From positions 186,001 through 250,000 of the forward strand of contig NZ_QUNO01000016.1 in the NCBI RefSeq assembly GCF_003387475.1: a stretch of DNA of 64,000 bases, written 5' to 3'. Below, piece by piece: positions 15,270-24,954 of this stretch. Every line of letters begins with the position of its first letter. Position 1 is the first letter of the stretch. The notes beneath the pieces are model-generated. The model was not told the DNA's origin and ran no database searches. It was given only the letters and a program-made list of their open reading frames with translations. The translations under genes were made by a program, and so were the position numbers. Source of the DNA: Kutzneria buriramensis. GTDB lineage: Bacteria > Actinomycetota > Actinomycetes > Mycobacteriales > Pseudonocardiaceae.

Positions 15270-15812
15270 ATGGAGTTCTTCTGCTACCACCGCGACCGGC
15301 CCGGCTCGGAGGTGCTGCGCCGCGAGCTCGGCGAGCGGCACTGGGCGTACATGGACCGGTACGAGCGCGAGCTCATCGCCCGCGGGCCGACGCTGGCCGG
15401 CGAAACCGCCACCGGCAGCGTGCACATCATCGACCTACCCGATCCCGCCGCGGCCCGCGCGTTCGCCTTCGACGAGCCGAACTACCAGGCCGGCGTGTAC
15501 CGGGACGTGCTGCTGCGCCGGTGGCACAACGCCATAGGCCGCACCATGCGGGACTTCCCCGGCGGCCGGACCGGCGGCAACCGCTACCTGGTGCTGGGCT
15601 TCGGCATGGGCGAGGCGGCGGACCTCGCCGTGCCTGACGACCGGGACGAGCTGATCGCCTACGGGCCGCTGCTCTCCGACGACGGCACCGCCTGGCTCGG
15701 CACGGCCGTGCTGCTCCGGGCGCCGGACCCGGACGCGGCGCGCGCGATCTTGAGCCTGGAGCGGTATGCCGCAATCGAGGTGCACAACTGGCAGTTCGGC
15801 GGCCGGCGTTGA
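15270..15812 (+). CDS. Duplicated YCII-related domain protein
   Basis: 180 residues in two halves of similar design. The first (1-90) has RRELGERHWAYMDRYERELI, RGPTLAG and DLPDPAAARAFAFDEP. The second (100-180) has LIAYGPLLSDDG, LLRAPDPDAARAIL and the ending HNWQFGGRR. These are YCII-like ferredoxin-fold traits (GP.L, PD...A..F). YCII domains occur in small dehydrochlorinase-like and accessory proteins, but the function is usually unknown. Confidence 0.75.
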   Translation: MEFFCYHRDRPGSEVLRRELGERHWAYMDRYERELIARGPTLAGETATGSVHIIDLPDPAAARAFAFDEPNYQAGVYRDVLLRRWHNAIGRTMRDFPGGRTGGNRYLVLGFGMGEAADLAVPDDRDELIAYGPLLSDDGTAWLGTAVLLRAPDPDAARAILSLERYAAIEVHNWQFGGRR

Positions 15813-15873
15813 CGTCTTCGCCGGTTTTTTCGTCCTCCTCTCGGTCAGCTATTAATTTCACTCGTCACTGAAG

Positions 15874-16776
15874 TCATAGTGCTTTGAAGTAGTGGCCCTG
15901 CTCCAGGTCGGCCAGCAGCCCCACACCGGTGGGCCGCCAGCCCAGCCACTGCTGGGTCAGGGCACTGGACGACTGGACGTCGTTGCCGAAGAACGCGCCG
16001 AGCCAGCCGAAGTGCCGGACGGCCTCGTCGCCGCGCGCCACGGACGTCACCGGCAGGCCCAGGTGCCGGCCGATGGCGTCGGCGATGTCGCGAACCGGCA
16101 CGCCCTGGTCGCCGATGGCGTGGTAGACGCGGCCGGCGGGCGAGTTCTCCAGCGCCAGGCGGAACAGCCGGGCGGCGTCGAGGCGGTGCACGGCCGACCA
16201 GCGGTTCTCCCCGTCGCCGGGATGCGCGGAGACGCCCTTGTCCCGGGCGATCTGGATCAACCGCGGCACCAAGCCGTGGTCGCCCTCGCCGTGCACGGAG
16301 GGCGGCAGCCGGACGGCCGAGGTGCGAACGCCCCGTTCGGCCAGCGCGAGGAGGGCCACCTCCGACTGCATGCGCCGCGCCATCGGCTCGGTCGAGTCGG
16401 CCACGTCGGTCTCGACGCTCGGGCGGCCCTTGTGCAGTGCGCCGACGCCGGAGGCGATCACGAGCGGCCGGCCCGAGCCGACGAGCACCTCGCCGATGGC
16501 CTCGACGGCGGCCAGGTCCGTAGCCGCGGCGGCCGCGATGTCGGTGAAGTCGTGGTTGAACGCGGTGTGGATCACGCCGTCGGTGGCGGCCGCGCCGGCC
16601 CGCAGGCTGTCGAGGTCGTCCAGGGATCCGCGATGGACCTCGGCGCCGGTCTCGGCCAGCGCCGAGGCGTTGGCATCCGACCGCACGAGCCCCAGCACCT
16701 GGTGACCTGCCTCCTGAAGCTCGCGGACGACGGCACTGCCGATGAACCCGGTCGAACCGGTGACGAACACGCGCAT
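15874..16776 (-). CDS. NAD-dependent epimerase/dehydratase-like extended SDR
   Basis: 300 residues starting MRVFVTGSTGFIGSAVVREL, the classic Rossmann glycine motif. Asp after IHTAFNHDF and DLAAVEAIGEVL follow the extended-SDR plan. The usual YxxxK is not clear; EPMARRMQSEV occupies that region, so this is a divergent member, possibly of the UDP-sugar-epimerase-like YwnB/NmrA border group. It diverges from the LysR gene at 16890 across 113 bp and is a likely LysR target. Confidence 0.82.
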   Translation of the reverse strand: MRVFVTGSTGFIGSAVVRELQEAGHQVLGLVRSDANASALAETGAEVHRGSLDDLDSLRAGAAATDGVIHTAFNHDFTDIAAAAATDLAAVEAIGEVLVGSGRPLVIASGVGALHKGRPSVETDVADSTEPMARRMQSEVALLALAERGVRTSAVRLPPSVHGEGDHGLVPRLIQIARDKGVSAHPGDGENRWSAVHRLDAARLFRLALENSPAGRVYHAIGDQGVPVRDIADAIGRHLGLPVTSVARGDEAVRHFGWLGAFFGNDVQSSSALTQQWLGWRPTGVGLLADLEQGHYFKAL

Positions 16777-16889
16777 TGGGCGCTCCTCTCTGTGTCCACT
16801 CAACCCTGCGCCCGATGATCTCCACGGGTCCAAGTCCTTTTCCGCAGGAGACAATGCGGTTCGGGCATCACCGCAGTTAGGCTGGGTAC

Positions 16890-17759
16890 GTGGACCTCGA
16901 CCTGCGCCTGGTTCGGTACTTCACGGTGGTCGCCGAGCACCGGCACTTCGGCCGCGCCGCCGAGGAGCTGCGGGTCGCCCAGCCGTCCCTGAGCCGGCAG
17001 ATCCAGCGGCTGGAGCACGATCTCGGCGCGCGCCTGCTGGATCGCACGCCGAGGGGCACGGCGCTGACCGAGGCCGGCGAGGTGTTCCTCCCCCAGGCCA
17101 AGGCCCTGCTGAAGGCGGCCGCGCGGGCCGCCGCGCACACCAGGGCCGCCGCCCAGCCCAGCCGGATCGTGCTCGGCTACACCATCAACATCATCATCAC
17201 GAAGGCGGTGCGCCAGCTGCGCAACCGACGTCCGGACGCGGACGTGCAGACACTGCACGTTGCGTGGAGCGAGGTCCGGGAGGCGCTGCTCGACCACCGG
17301 GTGGACGCGGTGGTGGCGCGCCTGCCGTTCGCCACCGACGGTCTGCACGTCACGGTGCTCTACGACGAGCCGCGGGGCGTGCTGCTGCCGATGGACCACC
17401 CGCTGGCCGACCGGGAGACGCTCGCCCTGGACGACATCGCCGACGAGCCACTGCCCCGCGTCGAGGACGCGGTGTGGAACGCCTTCTGGCGCATCGACCC
17501 GCGGCCGGACGGGCGACGCGCCCCGGACGGGCCGCTGGTGACCGTGATCGAGGACAAGTTCGAGCACATCGCCGCCGGCGAGGCCATCGCGATCGTGCCG
17601 ATGGCCGGCAGCGCTCGCCGGCTCCGGCCCGACCTGACCGTGATCCCGCTCGACGGCGTCGACCCGAGCCACGTGGCGGTGGCCACCCGCGCCGACGACC
17701 GCAGCCGCCTGGTGGCGGAGTTCCGCAAGATCGCGGAGGCCGAGCTGAAACCGAATTGA
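16890..17759 (+). CDS. LysR-family transcriptional regulator
   Basis: 289 residues from GTG. The N-terminal wHTH is complete (LRLVRYFTVVAEHRHFGRAA through PSLSRQIQRLEHDLGARLL). The C-terminal periplasmic-binding-like effector domain is residues 90-285. It is transcribed away from the epimerase-like gene, the usual layout for a LysR regulator and its target. It ends 21 bases before ileS but is unlikely to control that housekeeping gene. Confidence 0.88.
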   Translation: MDLDLRLVRYFTVVAEHRHFGRAAEELRVAQPSLSRQIQRLEHDLGARLLDRTPRGTALTEAGEVFLPQAKALLKAAARAAAHTRAAAQPSRIVLGYTINIIITKAVRQLRNRRPDADVQTLHVAWSEVREALLDHRVDAVVARLPFATDGLHVTVLYDEPRGVLLPMDHPLADRETLALDDIADEPLPRVEDAVWNAFWRIDPRPDGRRAPDGPLVTVIEDKFEHIAAGEAIAIVPMAGSARRLRPDLTVIPLDGVDPSHVAVATRADDRSRLVAEFRKIAEAELKPN

Positions 17760-17780
17760 CCCGTCGTTACAGTCGATTCC

Positions 17781-20700
17781 GTGAGCGAACGCGCCTTCTC
17801 CCCGCTGCCGACCGAGATCGACCTGCCGGCGGTCGAGCGGGAGATTCTCGACCGGTGGCGGGCCACCGACGTGTTCGGCCGCTCCCTGGAGCGCACGGCC
17901 GGCGGCCCACGCTGGGGCTTCTTCGAGGGCCCGCCGACCGCCAACGGCACGCCGGGCGCGCACCACGTCGAGGCGCGCGTGTTCAAGGACCTGTTCCCGC
18001 GCTTCAAGACGATGAAGGGCCACCACGTCCAGCGGCGGGCCGGTTGGGACTGCCACGGCCTGCCGGTGGAACTGGCCGTGGAGAAGGAACTCGGCTTCAC
18101 CAAGAAGCAGGACATCGAGGCCTACGGCATCGCCGAGTTCAACGCCCGCTGCCGGGAGTCGGCGCTGCGCAACGTCGCCCAGTTCCGGGCGATGACCGAG
18201 CGCATGGGCTACTGGGTCGACCTCGACAACGCCTACCTCACGATGGCTCCGTCCTATGTGGAGAGCGTCTGGTGGTCGCTGAAGCAGGTCTTCGACAAGG
18301 GCCTGCTGGTCGAGGATCACCGCGTCACACCGTACTGTCCGCGTGACGAGACGCCGCTGTCGGACCACGAGGTGGCGCAGGGCTACCAGGACGACATCGA
18401 TCCCTCGGTGTACGTCCGGTTCCCGCTCACGAGCGGCCCGTGGCAGGGCGCGAACCTGTTGGTGTGGACGACGACGCCGTGGACGCTGCCGTCGAACACG
18501 GCGGTGGCGGTGCATCCCGATGCCGTCTACGCACTGGCCACAGTGGACGGTGAGAAGATCGTCACCGCCGAGGCGCTGCTGCCGGCGGAGGCGACCGTGC
18601 TGGCCCGGCTCAGCGGCGCGGAGTTGGCCGGCTCGTCGTACCAGCGGCCGCTGGATCTGGTGCCGCTGGCCGAATTCGGCGACGACGCGTTCGTCGTGCT
18701 CACCGCCGACTACGTGACCACCGACAGCGGCACGGGGATCGTGCACCTGGCGCCGGCCTTCGGCGCGGAGGACATGGCCGTCGCCCGTCGGCACGGGCTG
18801 CCGATGGTGAACCCGATCGGCGTCGACGGGCACTTCCACGCCGACGTGCCGCTGGTCGGCGGGCTGTTCTTCCGTGACGCCAACGAGCCCGTGATCGAGG
18901 CGCTGACCGAGCGCGGCCTGCTGGTGAAGCACGAGCCGTATCCGCACAGCTACCCGCACTGCTGGCGGTGCGGCACCGCCCTGATCTACTACGCGCTGCC
19001 GTCCTGGTTCATCCGCACCACCGCGATCAAGGACCGGCTGGTCGCGGAGAACGAGCGCACGAACTGGCATCCGGAACACGTCAAGCACGGACGGTACGGG
19101 GCGTGGCTGGACAACAACGTCGACTGGGCGTTGTCCCGCAACAGGTTCTGGGGCACTCCGCTGCCGATCTGGCGATGCGGCGACGACCACCTCACCTGCG
19201 TCGGATCGCTGGCCGAACTGTCCACACTGGCCGGTCGCGACCTCAGCGCCCTGGACCCGCACCGGCCCTTCGTCGACGACGTCGTTATCACCTGCCCCGA
19301 CTGCGGCGGCGAGGCGCGTCGGGTGTCGCAGGTGATCGACGTCTGGTACGACTCCGGCGCGATGCCGTTCGCGCAGTGGGGTGCGCCGCACCGCAACCAG
19401 GCCGAGTTCGAGACCTCCTACCCGGCGCAGTACATCTGCGAGGGCATCGACCAGACCCGCGGCTGGTTCTACTCGATGATGACCGTCGGCACGCTGGTGT
19501 TCGACCGCTCCTCGTACGAGACGGTGTTGTGCCTCGGGCTGATCCTCGACGCCGAGGGTCGCAAGATGAGCAAGCACCTCGGCAACATCGTCGACCCGTT
19601 CGAGCTGTTCGACCGCTACGGCGCGGACGCGGTGCGCTGGCTGATGCTGGCCGGCGGGTCGCCGTGGGTGGACCGGCGGGTCGGCGACGACCTGCTGAGC
19701 GAGATCGTCCGCAAGGTGCTGCTCACGTACTGGAACGCGGCGTCCTTCCTGCTGCGCTACGCCGATCTCGCCGACTGGCGGCCGGCGCCGTTCACCGGCG
19801 AGCGGCACGTGCTGGACCGCTGGCTGCTGGCCGAGCTGCACGGCGTCGTCGCCGACGTGGACGCCGCGCTGGAGGGCTTCGATTCCGCCGCGGCCGGCCG
19901 GCGGCTCGCGGGGTTCGTCGACGACCTGTCCAACTGGTACATCCGCCGGTCCCGGCGGCGGTTCTGGCGGGCCGCGCCGTCCGCGATGGCCACCCTGCAC
20001 GAGGTTCTGGACGTGCTGACCCGGCTGATGGCGCCGTTCGTGCCGTTCGTCACCGACTACGTGTGGCAGCACCTGCACGCCGACGCCGATTCCGTGCACC
20101 TGGCGTCGTGGCCGTCGGCGGCGGACCTGCCGTCGGATCCCGCCCTGGTGGCGCAGATGCGGCTGGTGCGGGATCTCGTGGAGCTCGGTCGGTCGACCCG
20201 GGCCGTGCACAAGGTCCGCACCCGGCAGCCGCTCGCGTCGGCCCTCGTGAACGCCCCCGGCTTCGCCGACCTCGGCCCCGATCTGCGGGACCAGATCGCC
20301 GACGAGCTGAATGTCCGCCGGGTCGAGCCGATGACCACCGACCTCGTCGAGGTCACGGTCAAGCCCAACTTCCGGGTACTCGGCAAGCGGTTCGGGCCGC
20401 GCATGCAGCAGCTGGCCAAGGCCATCGCCACCGCCGGCGCGCCGGTGGACGGCTCGCTCACCGTCGACCTGGACGGCGAGGCGATCACGCTGAGCGGCGA
20501 CGATCTCGTGCTCACCGAGCAGCCGCGCAAGGGCTGGGCGGTGACCACCGAGAACGGCCTGTCCGTGGCGCTGGACCTGGAACTCGACGAGGAGCTCACG
20601 CTCGCCGGCCTGGCCCGGGACGCCCTGCGCCTGGTGCAGGACACGCGCAAGGCCATCGGCCTGGACGTCGCCGACCGCATCCGGCTCCGGTGGACCGCCG

Positions 20701-20867
20701 ACCGCCCGGACGTGGCGGCGGCCCTGCGTCGGCACCGGGACCTGCTCGCGGAGGAGGTGCTGGCGGTGGAGGTGTCGGAAGGCGAAGGCGACGCGAACCC
20801 GACGACGTTCGCCGAGCTCGGATTGACCGTCTGGCTGACCAAGGTGGCGGACGTCACCGAGGAATGA
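17781..20867 (+). CDS. ileS: Isoleucyl-tRNA synthetase
   Basis: 1028 residues from GTG. The class I signature HIGH appears as GAHH at 59-62 within PPTANGTPGAHHVEARV. KMSKS appears as KMSKH at 595-599. The editing (CP1) domain lies between them (WTTTPWTLPSNTAVAV near 230, GTGIVHLAPAFG near 315), and an anticodon-binding domain follows from about 680. The length and HIGH variant match the long, eukaryote-like IleS type usual in actinobacteria, so it should be the housekeeping enzyme charging tRNA-Ile. Confidence 0.95.
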   Translation: MSERAFSPLPTEIDLPAVEREILDRWRATDVFGRSLERTAGGPRWGFFEGPPTANGTPGAHHVEARVFKDLFPRFKTMKGHHVQRRAGWDCHGLPVELAVEKELGFTKKQDIEAYGIAEFNARCRESALRNVAQFRAMTERMGYWVDLDNAYLTMAPSYVESVWWSLKQVFDKGLLVEDHRVTPYCPRDETPLSDHEVAQGYQDDIDPSVYVRFPLTSGPWQGANLLVWTTTPWTLPSNTAVAVHPDAVYALATVDGEKIVTAEALLPAEATVLARLSGAELAGSSYQRPLDLVPLAEFGDDAFVVLTADYVTTDSGTGIVHLAPAFGAEDMAVARRHGLPMVNPIGVDGHFHADVPLVGGLFFRDANEPVIEALTERGLLVKHEPYPHSYPHCWRCGTALIYYALPSWFIRTTAIKDRLVAENERTNWHPEHVKHGRYGAWLDNNVDWALSRNRFWGTPLPIWRCGDDHLTCVGSLAELSTLAGRDLSALDPHRPFVDDVVITCPDCGGEARRVSQVIDVWYDSGAMPFAQWGAPHRNQAEFETSYPAQYICEGIDQTRGWFYSMMTVGTLVFDRSSYETVLCLGLILDAEGRKMSKHLGNIVDPFELFDRYGADAVRWLMLAGGSPWVDRRVGDDLLSEIVRKVLLTYWNAASFLLRYADLADWRPAPFTGERHVLDRWLLAELHGVVADVDAALEGFDSAAAGRRLAGFVDDLSNWYIRRSRRRFWRAAPSAMATLHEVLDVLTRLMAPFVPFVTDYVWQHLHADADSVHLASWPSAADLPSDPALVAQMRLVRDLVELGRSTRAVHKVRTRQPLASALVNAPGFADLGPDLRDQIADELNVRRVEPMTTDLVEVTVKPNFRVLGKRFGPRMQQLAKAIATAGAPVDGSLTVDLDGEAITLSGDDLVLTEQPRKGWAVTTENGLSVALDLELDEELTLAGLARDALRLVQDTRKAIGLDVADRIRLRWTADRPDVAAALRRHRDLLAEEVLAVEVSEGEGDANPTTFAELGLTVWLTKVADVTEE

Positions 20868-20910
20868 AAACCATCGTCGCGGCGTTGAACGGGCAGCGAA
20901 GGAGGTGGCG

Positions 20911-21267
20911 ATGGCCACGGTGGAACTGACCCGCGAGAACTTCGACGAGGTCGTCGGCAAGGGCACGGTCCTGGTGGACTTCTGGGCGGAGTGGTGCGGC
21001 CCGTGCCGCATGTTCGGGCCGGTCTTCGAGCAGTCGTCCGACCAGCACGAGGACATCGTGCACGGCAAGGTCGACACGGAGGCCCAGCAGGAGCTGGCGG
21101 CGGCGTTCAACATCCGCTCCATCCCCACGCTGATGGCCATCCGTGACGGCGTGGTGGTGTTCGCCCAGCCGGGCGCGCTGCCGGCCGCCTCGCTGGAGGA
21201 GCTCATCGGCAAGGTCCAGGAGCTGGACATGGACAAGGTGCGGGAGCAGATCGCCGCCCAGCAGTGA
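20911..21267 (+). CDS. trxA: Thioredoxin
   Basis: 118 residues. The redox motif WAEWCGPCRMF is near residue 32 and the cis-Pro loop SIPTLM is at about 73. A GGAGG five bases before ATG 20911 decides this start over the GTG at 20905. There is no signal peptide, so it is a cytoplasmic disulfide reductase partner of thioredoxin reductase. It has a slightly long C-terminal tail. It follows ileS by 43 bases and is closed by a hairpin. Confidence 0.92.
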   Translation: MATVELTRENFDEVVGKGTVLVDFWAEWCGPCRMFGPVFEQSSDQHEDIVHGKVDTEAQQELAAAFNIRSIPTLMAIRDGVVVFAQPGALPAASLEELIGKVQELDMDKVREQIAAQQ

Positions 21268-21304
21268 CACCTTTTCCGCGCCGGTTCTGACCCTACGAAC
21301 GGCA

Positions 21305-21335
21305 CTCCTCCCGGCCCTAGCGTGGCCGGGAGGAG
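21305..21335 (+). terminator. Terminator hairpin after the thioredoxin gene
   Basis: A 12-bp perfect stem (CTCCTCCCGGCC / GGCCGGGAGGAG) with a 7-base loop, followed by CCGTTTG. It lies 38 bases after the thioredoxin stop and before the RBS of the ATP-grasp gene. Confidence 0.75.
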
Positions 21336-21357
21336 CCGTTTGTGGAGGTGGACAACC

Positions 21358-22896
21358 ATGCGGGCACTGTTGCTGGTGCGGCGGGGCGCGGCCTTGACCA
21401 GATCGCACGTGCACACGCTGCGGTCGAAGGGCTTCGAGCCGTACGTGGTGTCCTCGCTGCCGTCCGACGGCGGCCGGCAGTTCCGGCTGCTCTGCGAGCA
21501 GATCGAGGTCGAGCACTCCGTCACCGCCGGGGTGTCCATCACCCATGACGAGGTCGCGGCGGTCGTGCGGGCCGTCGACGGCCTCGTCTTCTGTCTGACG
21601 CAGGCGGATTCGCTGCGTCCGCTGATGGCCGAGGCCAACCGGCTGCTCGGCGCCCCGGACGCGCCGCCGGCGGCCCTGGACGGCACCCTCGACAAGCATC
21701 GGATGCGCAAGACCCTGTGCGCCAACGGGTTGTCGAACCTCGACTCGTTGCCGATCACCGATCCCACTCTGCGGCAACGGATCGAGGCCGGCGAGCGGTT
21801 CGTGGTCAAGCCGCGGCGCGGTGTCGGCTCGCTGTGCGTCGGGCTGGTCCGGACGTGGGCCGACGTCGAGGCGCTGCGGGCGGCCTTCGCCGAGGGCCCG
21901 GCCGACGCGGACATGATGGCCGAGTACTTCGCCGACAACGAGCTGATCGCCGAGTCCTTCATCGACGGCCGCGAGATCAGCCTGGAGATCATCCGCCAGG
22001 ACGGCGCCGAGCGACTGGTCGTGGACCACGACAAGACCCTGATCGAGTTCGGCGTGGACACCGTGCTGGAGCGCGGCATGGCCTCCCCCGCCACCATCGT
22101 CACCGACGACGAGTTGGCGCGGGCCAAGGCCGTCGCCCGCCGGGCCATGGACGCGCTCGGGCTGACCGACGGCGGCTACCACGTCGAGATGCGGGTGACC
22201 GCCGACGGCGTCGCCGAGATCGTGGAGATCAACCCCCGGGTCGGCGGCGGCATGGTGTTCGAGAGCATCCACCTCCAGTACGACCGGTCGATCACCGAGG
22301 ACTGGATCGACGTGCTGTCCCGGCGGGCGGTCGCGCCGCTGGGCGAGCGCCGCTGCGGCTCGTACACGCAGCTGGCCTTCCCCCGTGAGCAGCGGCAACT
22401 GCTGGGCGTGGACCGCAATCCGAGGATGCCGGAGCCGGAGATCTACGACGAGCTGATCGTTCCCGGCGAGGTGCCGATCGCGCACCGCGAGTACTTCGGC
22501 GCGCTGGTGCTGTGGCGCACCGAGCTGGCCACGCACCGGGAGGAGGTCGCCGCGCTGGTGCCCGTGGAGTACTGCACCTTCGTCTACTCCCCCGGGCTGT
22601 CCGGCCGGCCGGTGCTGTTGCTGCTGGAGCCGGACTGGGACGTGCTGCTGGCCGCCGTCGCGGTCGAGGGCGTGGACGTCGTCGTCTGCCACCAGGATCC
22701 GGTGTACGTGACGCCGGAGTACGACGACGTGCGCGACGGCCTGGCGCTGCTGGTTCGGGTGCCCGGCTGGTCCACTGTGGACGCGGCCGTGGACACCGTG
22801 CTCGAGGCGCTGGCGGGTGCGGAGGTCGCGGACATCCGGGCCCCACACGACGTCACGCGCGAGGCCGAGGCACGGATCCGCAAGGCACTGAGCTGA
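21358..22896 (+). CDS. ATP-grasp domain carboxylate-amine ligase-like protein
   Basis: 512 residues; ATG 21358 has GGAGG nine bases upstream. The ATP-grasp core runs from about residue 100 to 310: DKHRMRKTLCANGL, RFVVKPRRGVGSLCVG, and the metal-binding EINPRVGGGMVF near 288. The C-terminal 200 residues resemble the tail domain of BacD- and carbamoyl-phosphate-synthase-like ligases but are not clearly assigned. Such enzymes join a carboxylate to an amine through an acyl-phosphate. No partner biosynthetic genes adjoin it, so the product is unknown. Confidence 0.8.
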   Translation: MRALLLVRRGAALTRSHVHTLRSKGFEPYVVSSLPSDGGRQFRLLCEQIEVEHSVTAGVSITHDEVAAVVRAVDGLVFCLTQADSLRPLMAEANRLLGAPDAPPAALDGTLDKHRMRKTLCANGLSNLDSLPITDPTLRQRIEAGERFVVKPRRGVGSLCVGLVRTWADVEALRAAFAEGPADADMMAEYFADNELIAESFIDGREISLEIIRQDGAERLVVDHDKTLIEFGVDTVLERGMASPATIVTDDELARAKAVARRAMDALGLTDGGYHVEMRVTADGVAEIVEINPRVGGGMVFESIHLQYDRSITEDWIDVLSRRAVAPLGERRCGSYTQLAFPREQRQLLGVDRNPRMPEPEIYDELIVPGEVPIAHREYFGALVLWRTELATHREEVAALVPVEYCTFVYSPGLSGRPVLLLLEPDWDVLLAAVAVEGVDVVVCHQDPVYVTPEYDDVRDGLALLVRVPGWSTVDAAVDTVLEALAGAEVADIRAPHDVTREAEARIRKALS

Positions 22897-23029
22897 CAGC
22901 CTTCGGGCCGACGTCGCCGACCTCGCACACCACGAGGTGCGGGGTCGCGTAGAAGTGCAAGGTCAGATCGCCGTAGGTCATCCACAGCAGGTCGTCCCGG
23001 ACCTCGACCCGCGTCCCCGCTTCGTCCAT
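22853..23029 (-). CDS. Small hypothetical protein (58 aa)
   Basis: An ATG-started ORF with a composition typical of real proteins (MDEAGTRVEVRDDLLWMTYG, then DLTLHFYATPHLVVCEVGDV). I do not recognise it. It overlaps the 3' end of the ATP-grasp gene by 44 bases, so the last dozen residues lie within that gene's antisense. It could be a small regulatory partner or simply a chance ORF. Confidence 0.45.
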   Translation of the reverse strand: MDEAGTRVEVRDDLLWMTYGDLTLHFYATPHLVVCEVGDVGPKAVSSVPCGSVPRPRA

Positions 23030-23127
23030 ACGACGATCTTCGCCCAGGTCAGCGGGGCCGCGGCAGGGACGATGCCGGCTCCGGGTCCCGTATGCGCGAT
23101 CCGCATACGCGGTCGGCCCGAACCCCG

Positions 23128-24351
23128 TCAGCCCAACGCCCGCACCTGGGCGGTCACCTCGCTGAACGCGGCGGTGTCCGCCCAGGGCGACAGCGCGCGC
23201 AGTTCCCGCACCACGTGCGGGGAGGCGCTTACCCTCGCCAGCGCGACCGCGTCCATCCCGACCGCGGCCGCCTGCTCGACGTCGCCGCGATGGGCGTAGG
23301 CGCGGGCCAGCTTGGCCGTGTGCACGCCCTGGAACCACGGGCAGACGTGTCCCCACCGCGGCCGCAGGCTGGTGTAGAGGTTGATCGCCTCCGCCGGCTG
23401 GCCGAGGTCGACCAGGCAGGAGGCGCGCTGCATCTCCACGTGCTCGATGTCGGTCCAGGAGCCGACCCGGTACTCGTCGGTGTCGACGTGCTCGATCCGG
23501 TCGATCAACCGAGCGGCGTCGTCCAGCCGGCTCATGCAGGCCGCCTCCGCGCGGGCCTGGGCCAGGCCGCGGGCCTCCTGCTGGAGGGCGAGAACCCGCA
23601 GCTCCGGGCTGATGTCCCGCTCCCGCTGGGCGGCACGGGCCAGCCCGACCACCCGGTCGTGGTCGCCGTCGCGGGCGGCGAGCTGGCTCATCCGCACGTA
23701 GGTGTACGCCACCATGTCCCGGTCCTCGGCCGCCTGCGCCTGCTGCATCGCCCGGGCGGTCCAGTGCTCGGCGCCGTCCCAGTCGTCGGTCTCCTCGTGC
23801 AGCCAACCGGCGAACTCGGCGTACAGGGCCGCCACGGACAGCAGGACCTGGCGCATCTCGCCGCTGACGGACCGGCGGAGCCGGTCGGTCAGCTCGTAGA
23901 GGTCGCGGGCGGCCGGCTTCAGCGCCGCCGACACGCGCCGGTTGTCGGCGTCGTTGATGATGCGGCGGGCCACCAGCAGCTCGCGGACGATCTCCGGCGT
24001 GGCCGGCGCGCCGGAGGAGGCGCCGCTGCCCAGCAGCGCCACCAGCGCCTCGGTGCCGCCGCGTTCACGCAGCTCGGCGGGGGCGACGCCCTGTTCGGCC
24101 AGGCCGAGCAGGTGCGCCGGGATGCCCAGGGTGCGCTGCACGATCCGCAGCACCCGCATGTCGTAGGCGAGATTGCTGCCCGACTCCAGCCGGGAGATCG
24201 CCGACTGCGAGAAGCCGGCGAGCGCGCCGAGCTCGTCCTGGCGCAGGCCGTGGGCGCGACGGGCGAACGCGATCACCGACGACGGCGAGTTGGCCGCGAC
24301 GGCGTCCTGGACCTCCCGCGCGTTCCACACCGATTCGGGCAGCGGATCCAT
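23128..24351 (-). CDS. XRE-family regulator with TPR-like C-terminal region
   Basis: 407 residues from ATG 24351. The HTH is at residues 30-60 (ARRAHGLRQDELGALAGFSQ followed by SAISRLESG). The remaining 330 residues are helical and resemble the TPR-type region of actinobacterial XRE regulators that bind small peptides or ligands (repeated A..A...A patterns, for example EHWTARAMQQAQAAEDRDM). These regulators often serve development or antibiotic control. The target is unknown. Confidence 0.82.
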   Translation of the reverse strand: MDPLPESVWNAREVQDAVAANSPSSVIAFARRAHGLRQDELGALAGFSQSAISRLESGSNLAYDMRVLRIVQRTLGIPAHLLGLAEQGVAPAELRERGGTEALVALLGSGASSGAPATPEIVRELLVARRIINDADNRRVSAALKPAARDLYELTDRLRRSVSGEMRQVLLSVAALYAEFAGWLHEETDDWDGAEHWTARAMQQAQAAEDRDMVAYTYVRMSQLAARDGDHDRVVGLARAAQRERDISPELRVLALQQEARGLAQARAEAACMSRLDDAARLIDRIEHVDTDEYRVGSWTDIEHVEMQRASCLVDLGQPAEAINLYTSLRPRWGHVCPWFQGVHTAKLARAYAHRGDVEQAAAVGMDAVALARVSASPHVVRELRALSPWADTAAFSEVTAQVRALG

Positions 24352-24447
24352 CCGCTGATAGTGGCAGTCGGCGACGTCGTCCACGACCGGAAGTGGCCGA
24401 AAGTCGCGGCCCTGGCCCAACGGGGCGGGCCAGGACCGCGGGCCCGG

Positions 24448-24825
24448 TCAGGAGTGCACGCTGATGCAGCCGTCGCCGGGGTGATCGACCTCCGACTTGG
24501 TCGGGGCCTCGCCGCCGCACAGCGACACGTTGCGGGTGAAGTCGATCGGCCCGAAGGTGACCGCGTCGGTGGTCACCTTCGGCGACCAGACCCACGAGGC
24601 GCCCGAACCGGTGCTCGCTTCCAGGTAGAAGTACCCGGTCACGGCCTGCCCCGACTTGGTCGACACGGTCGCCGAGTCCACATGCAGGCCGCTGCCCTTG
24701 ACGTCGATGCAGAACTTCGTGCCGCACTTGGAGGCGCTGTCCGGCGCGGCCGGGGCGGCGACGGCCGGGGCGGCCAGCGCCACGGTCGCGATGCCGGCGG
24801 CCAGCAGCGGAATCCAGTTCCTCAT
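24448..24825 (-). CDS. Small secreted protein
   Basis: 125 residues with a clear Sec signal peptide (MRNWIPLLAAGIATVALAAP, cleavage around AVAA/APAA). The mature part has four cysteines (CGTKFC, LCGGE, GCISVHS) that may form two disulfides. No family is recognised. It lies downstream of the NBR1-like gene on the same strand with its own 129-bp upstream region. It is probably extracellular. Confidence 0.7.
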   Translation of the reverse strand: MRNWIPLLAAGIATVALAAPAVAAPAAPDSASKCGTKFCIDVKGSGLHVDSATVSTKSGQAVTGYFYLEASTGSGASWVWSPKVTTDAVTFGPIDFTRNVSLCGGEAPTKSEVDHPGDGCISVHS

Positions 24826-24954
24826 GGGAGGTCCCCTCTCTCGAATGGATCTCCCCCAGGCTGGGCGCGTGACCGCGTCAGCGGGAAGCGGCCGGCGGCG
24901 ATCGCGGACAAATCCCGCCGACGGCGCTGGTCGCCGATTTGGCCGCCGGACAAA

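Noticed and set aside
17781-20867. ileS as a second, mupirocin-resistant self-protection gene for an antibiotic cluster
   Set aside because: Long IleS of this type is the usual housekeeping enzyme in actinobacteria, and no biosynthetic cluster surrounds it.
16800-22148. Very long open frame (about 1780 codons) on the minus strand
   Set aside because: It is antisense to ileS, thioredoxin and ATP-grasp genes, has the His/Arg/Val-rich composition of shadow frames in high-GC DNA, and no recognisable domain.
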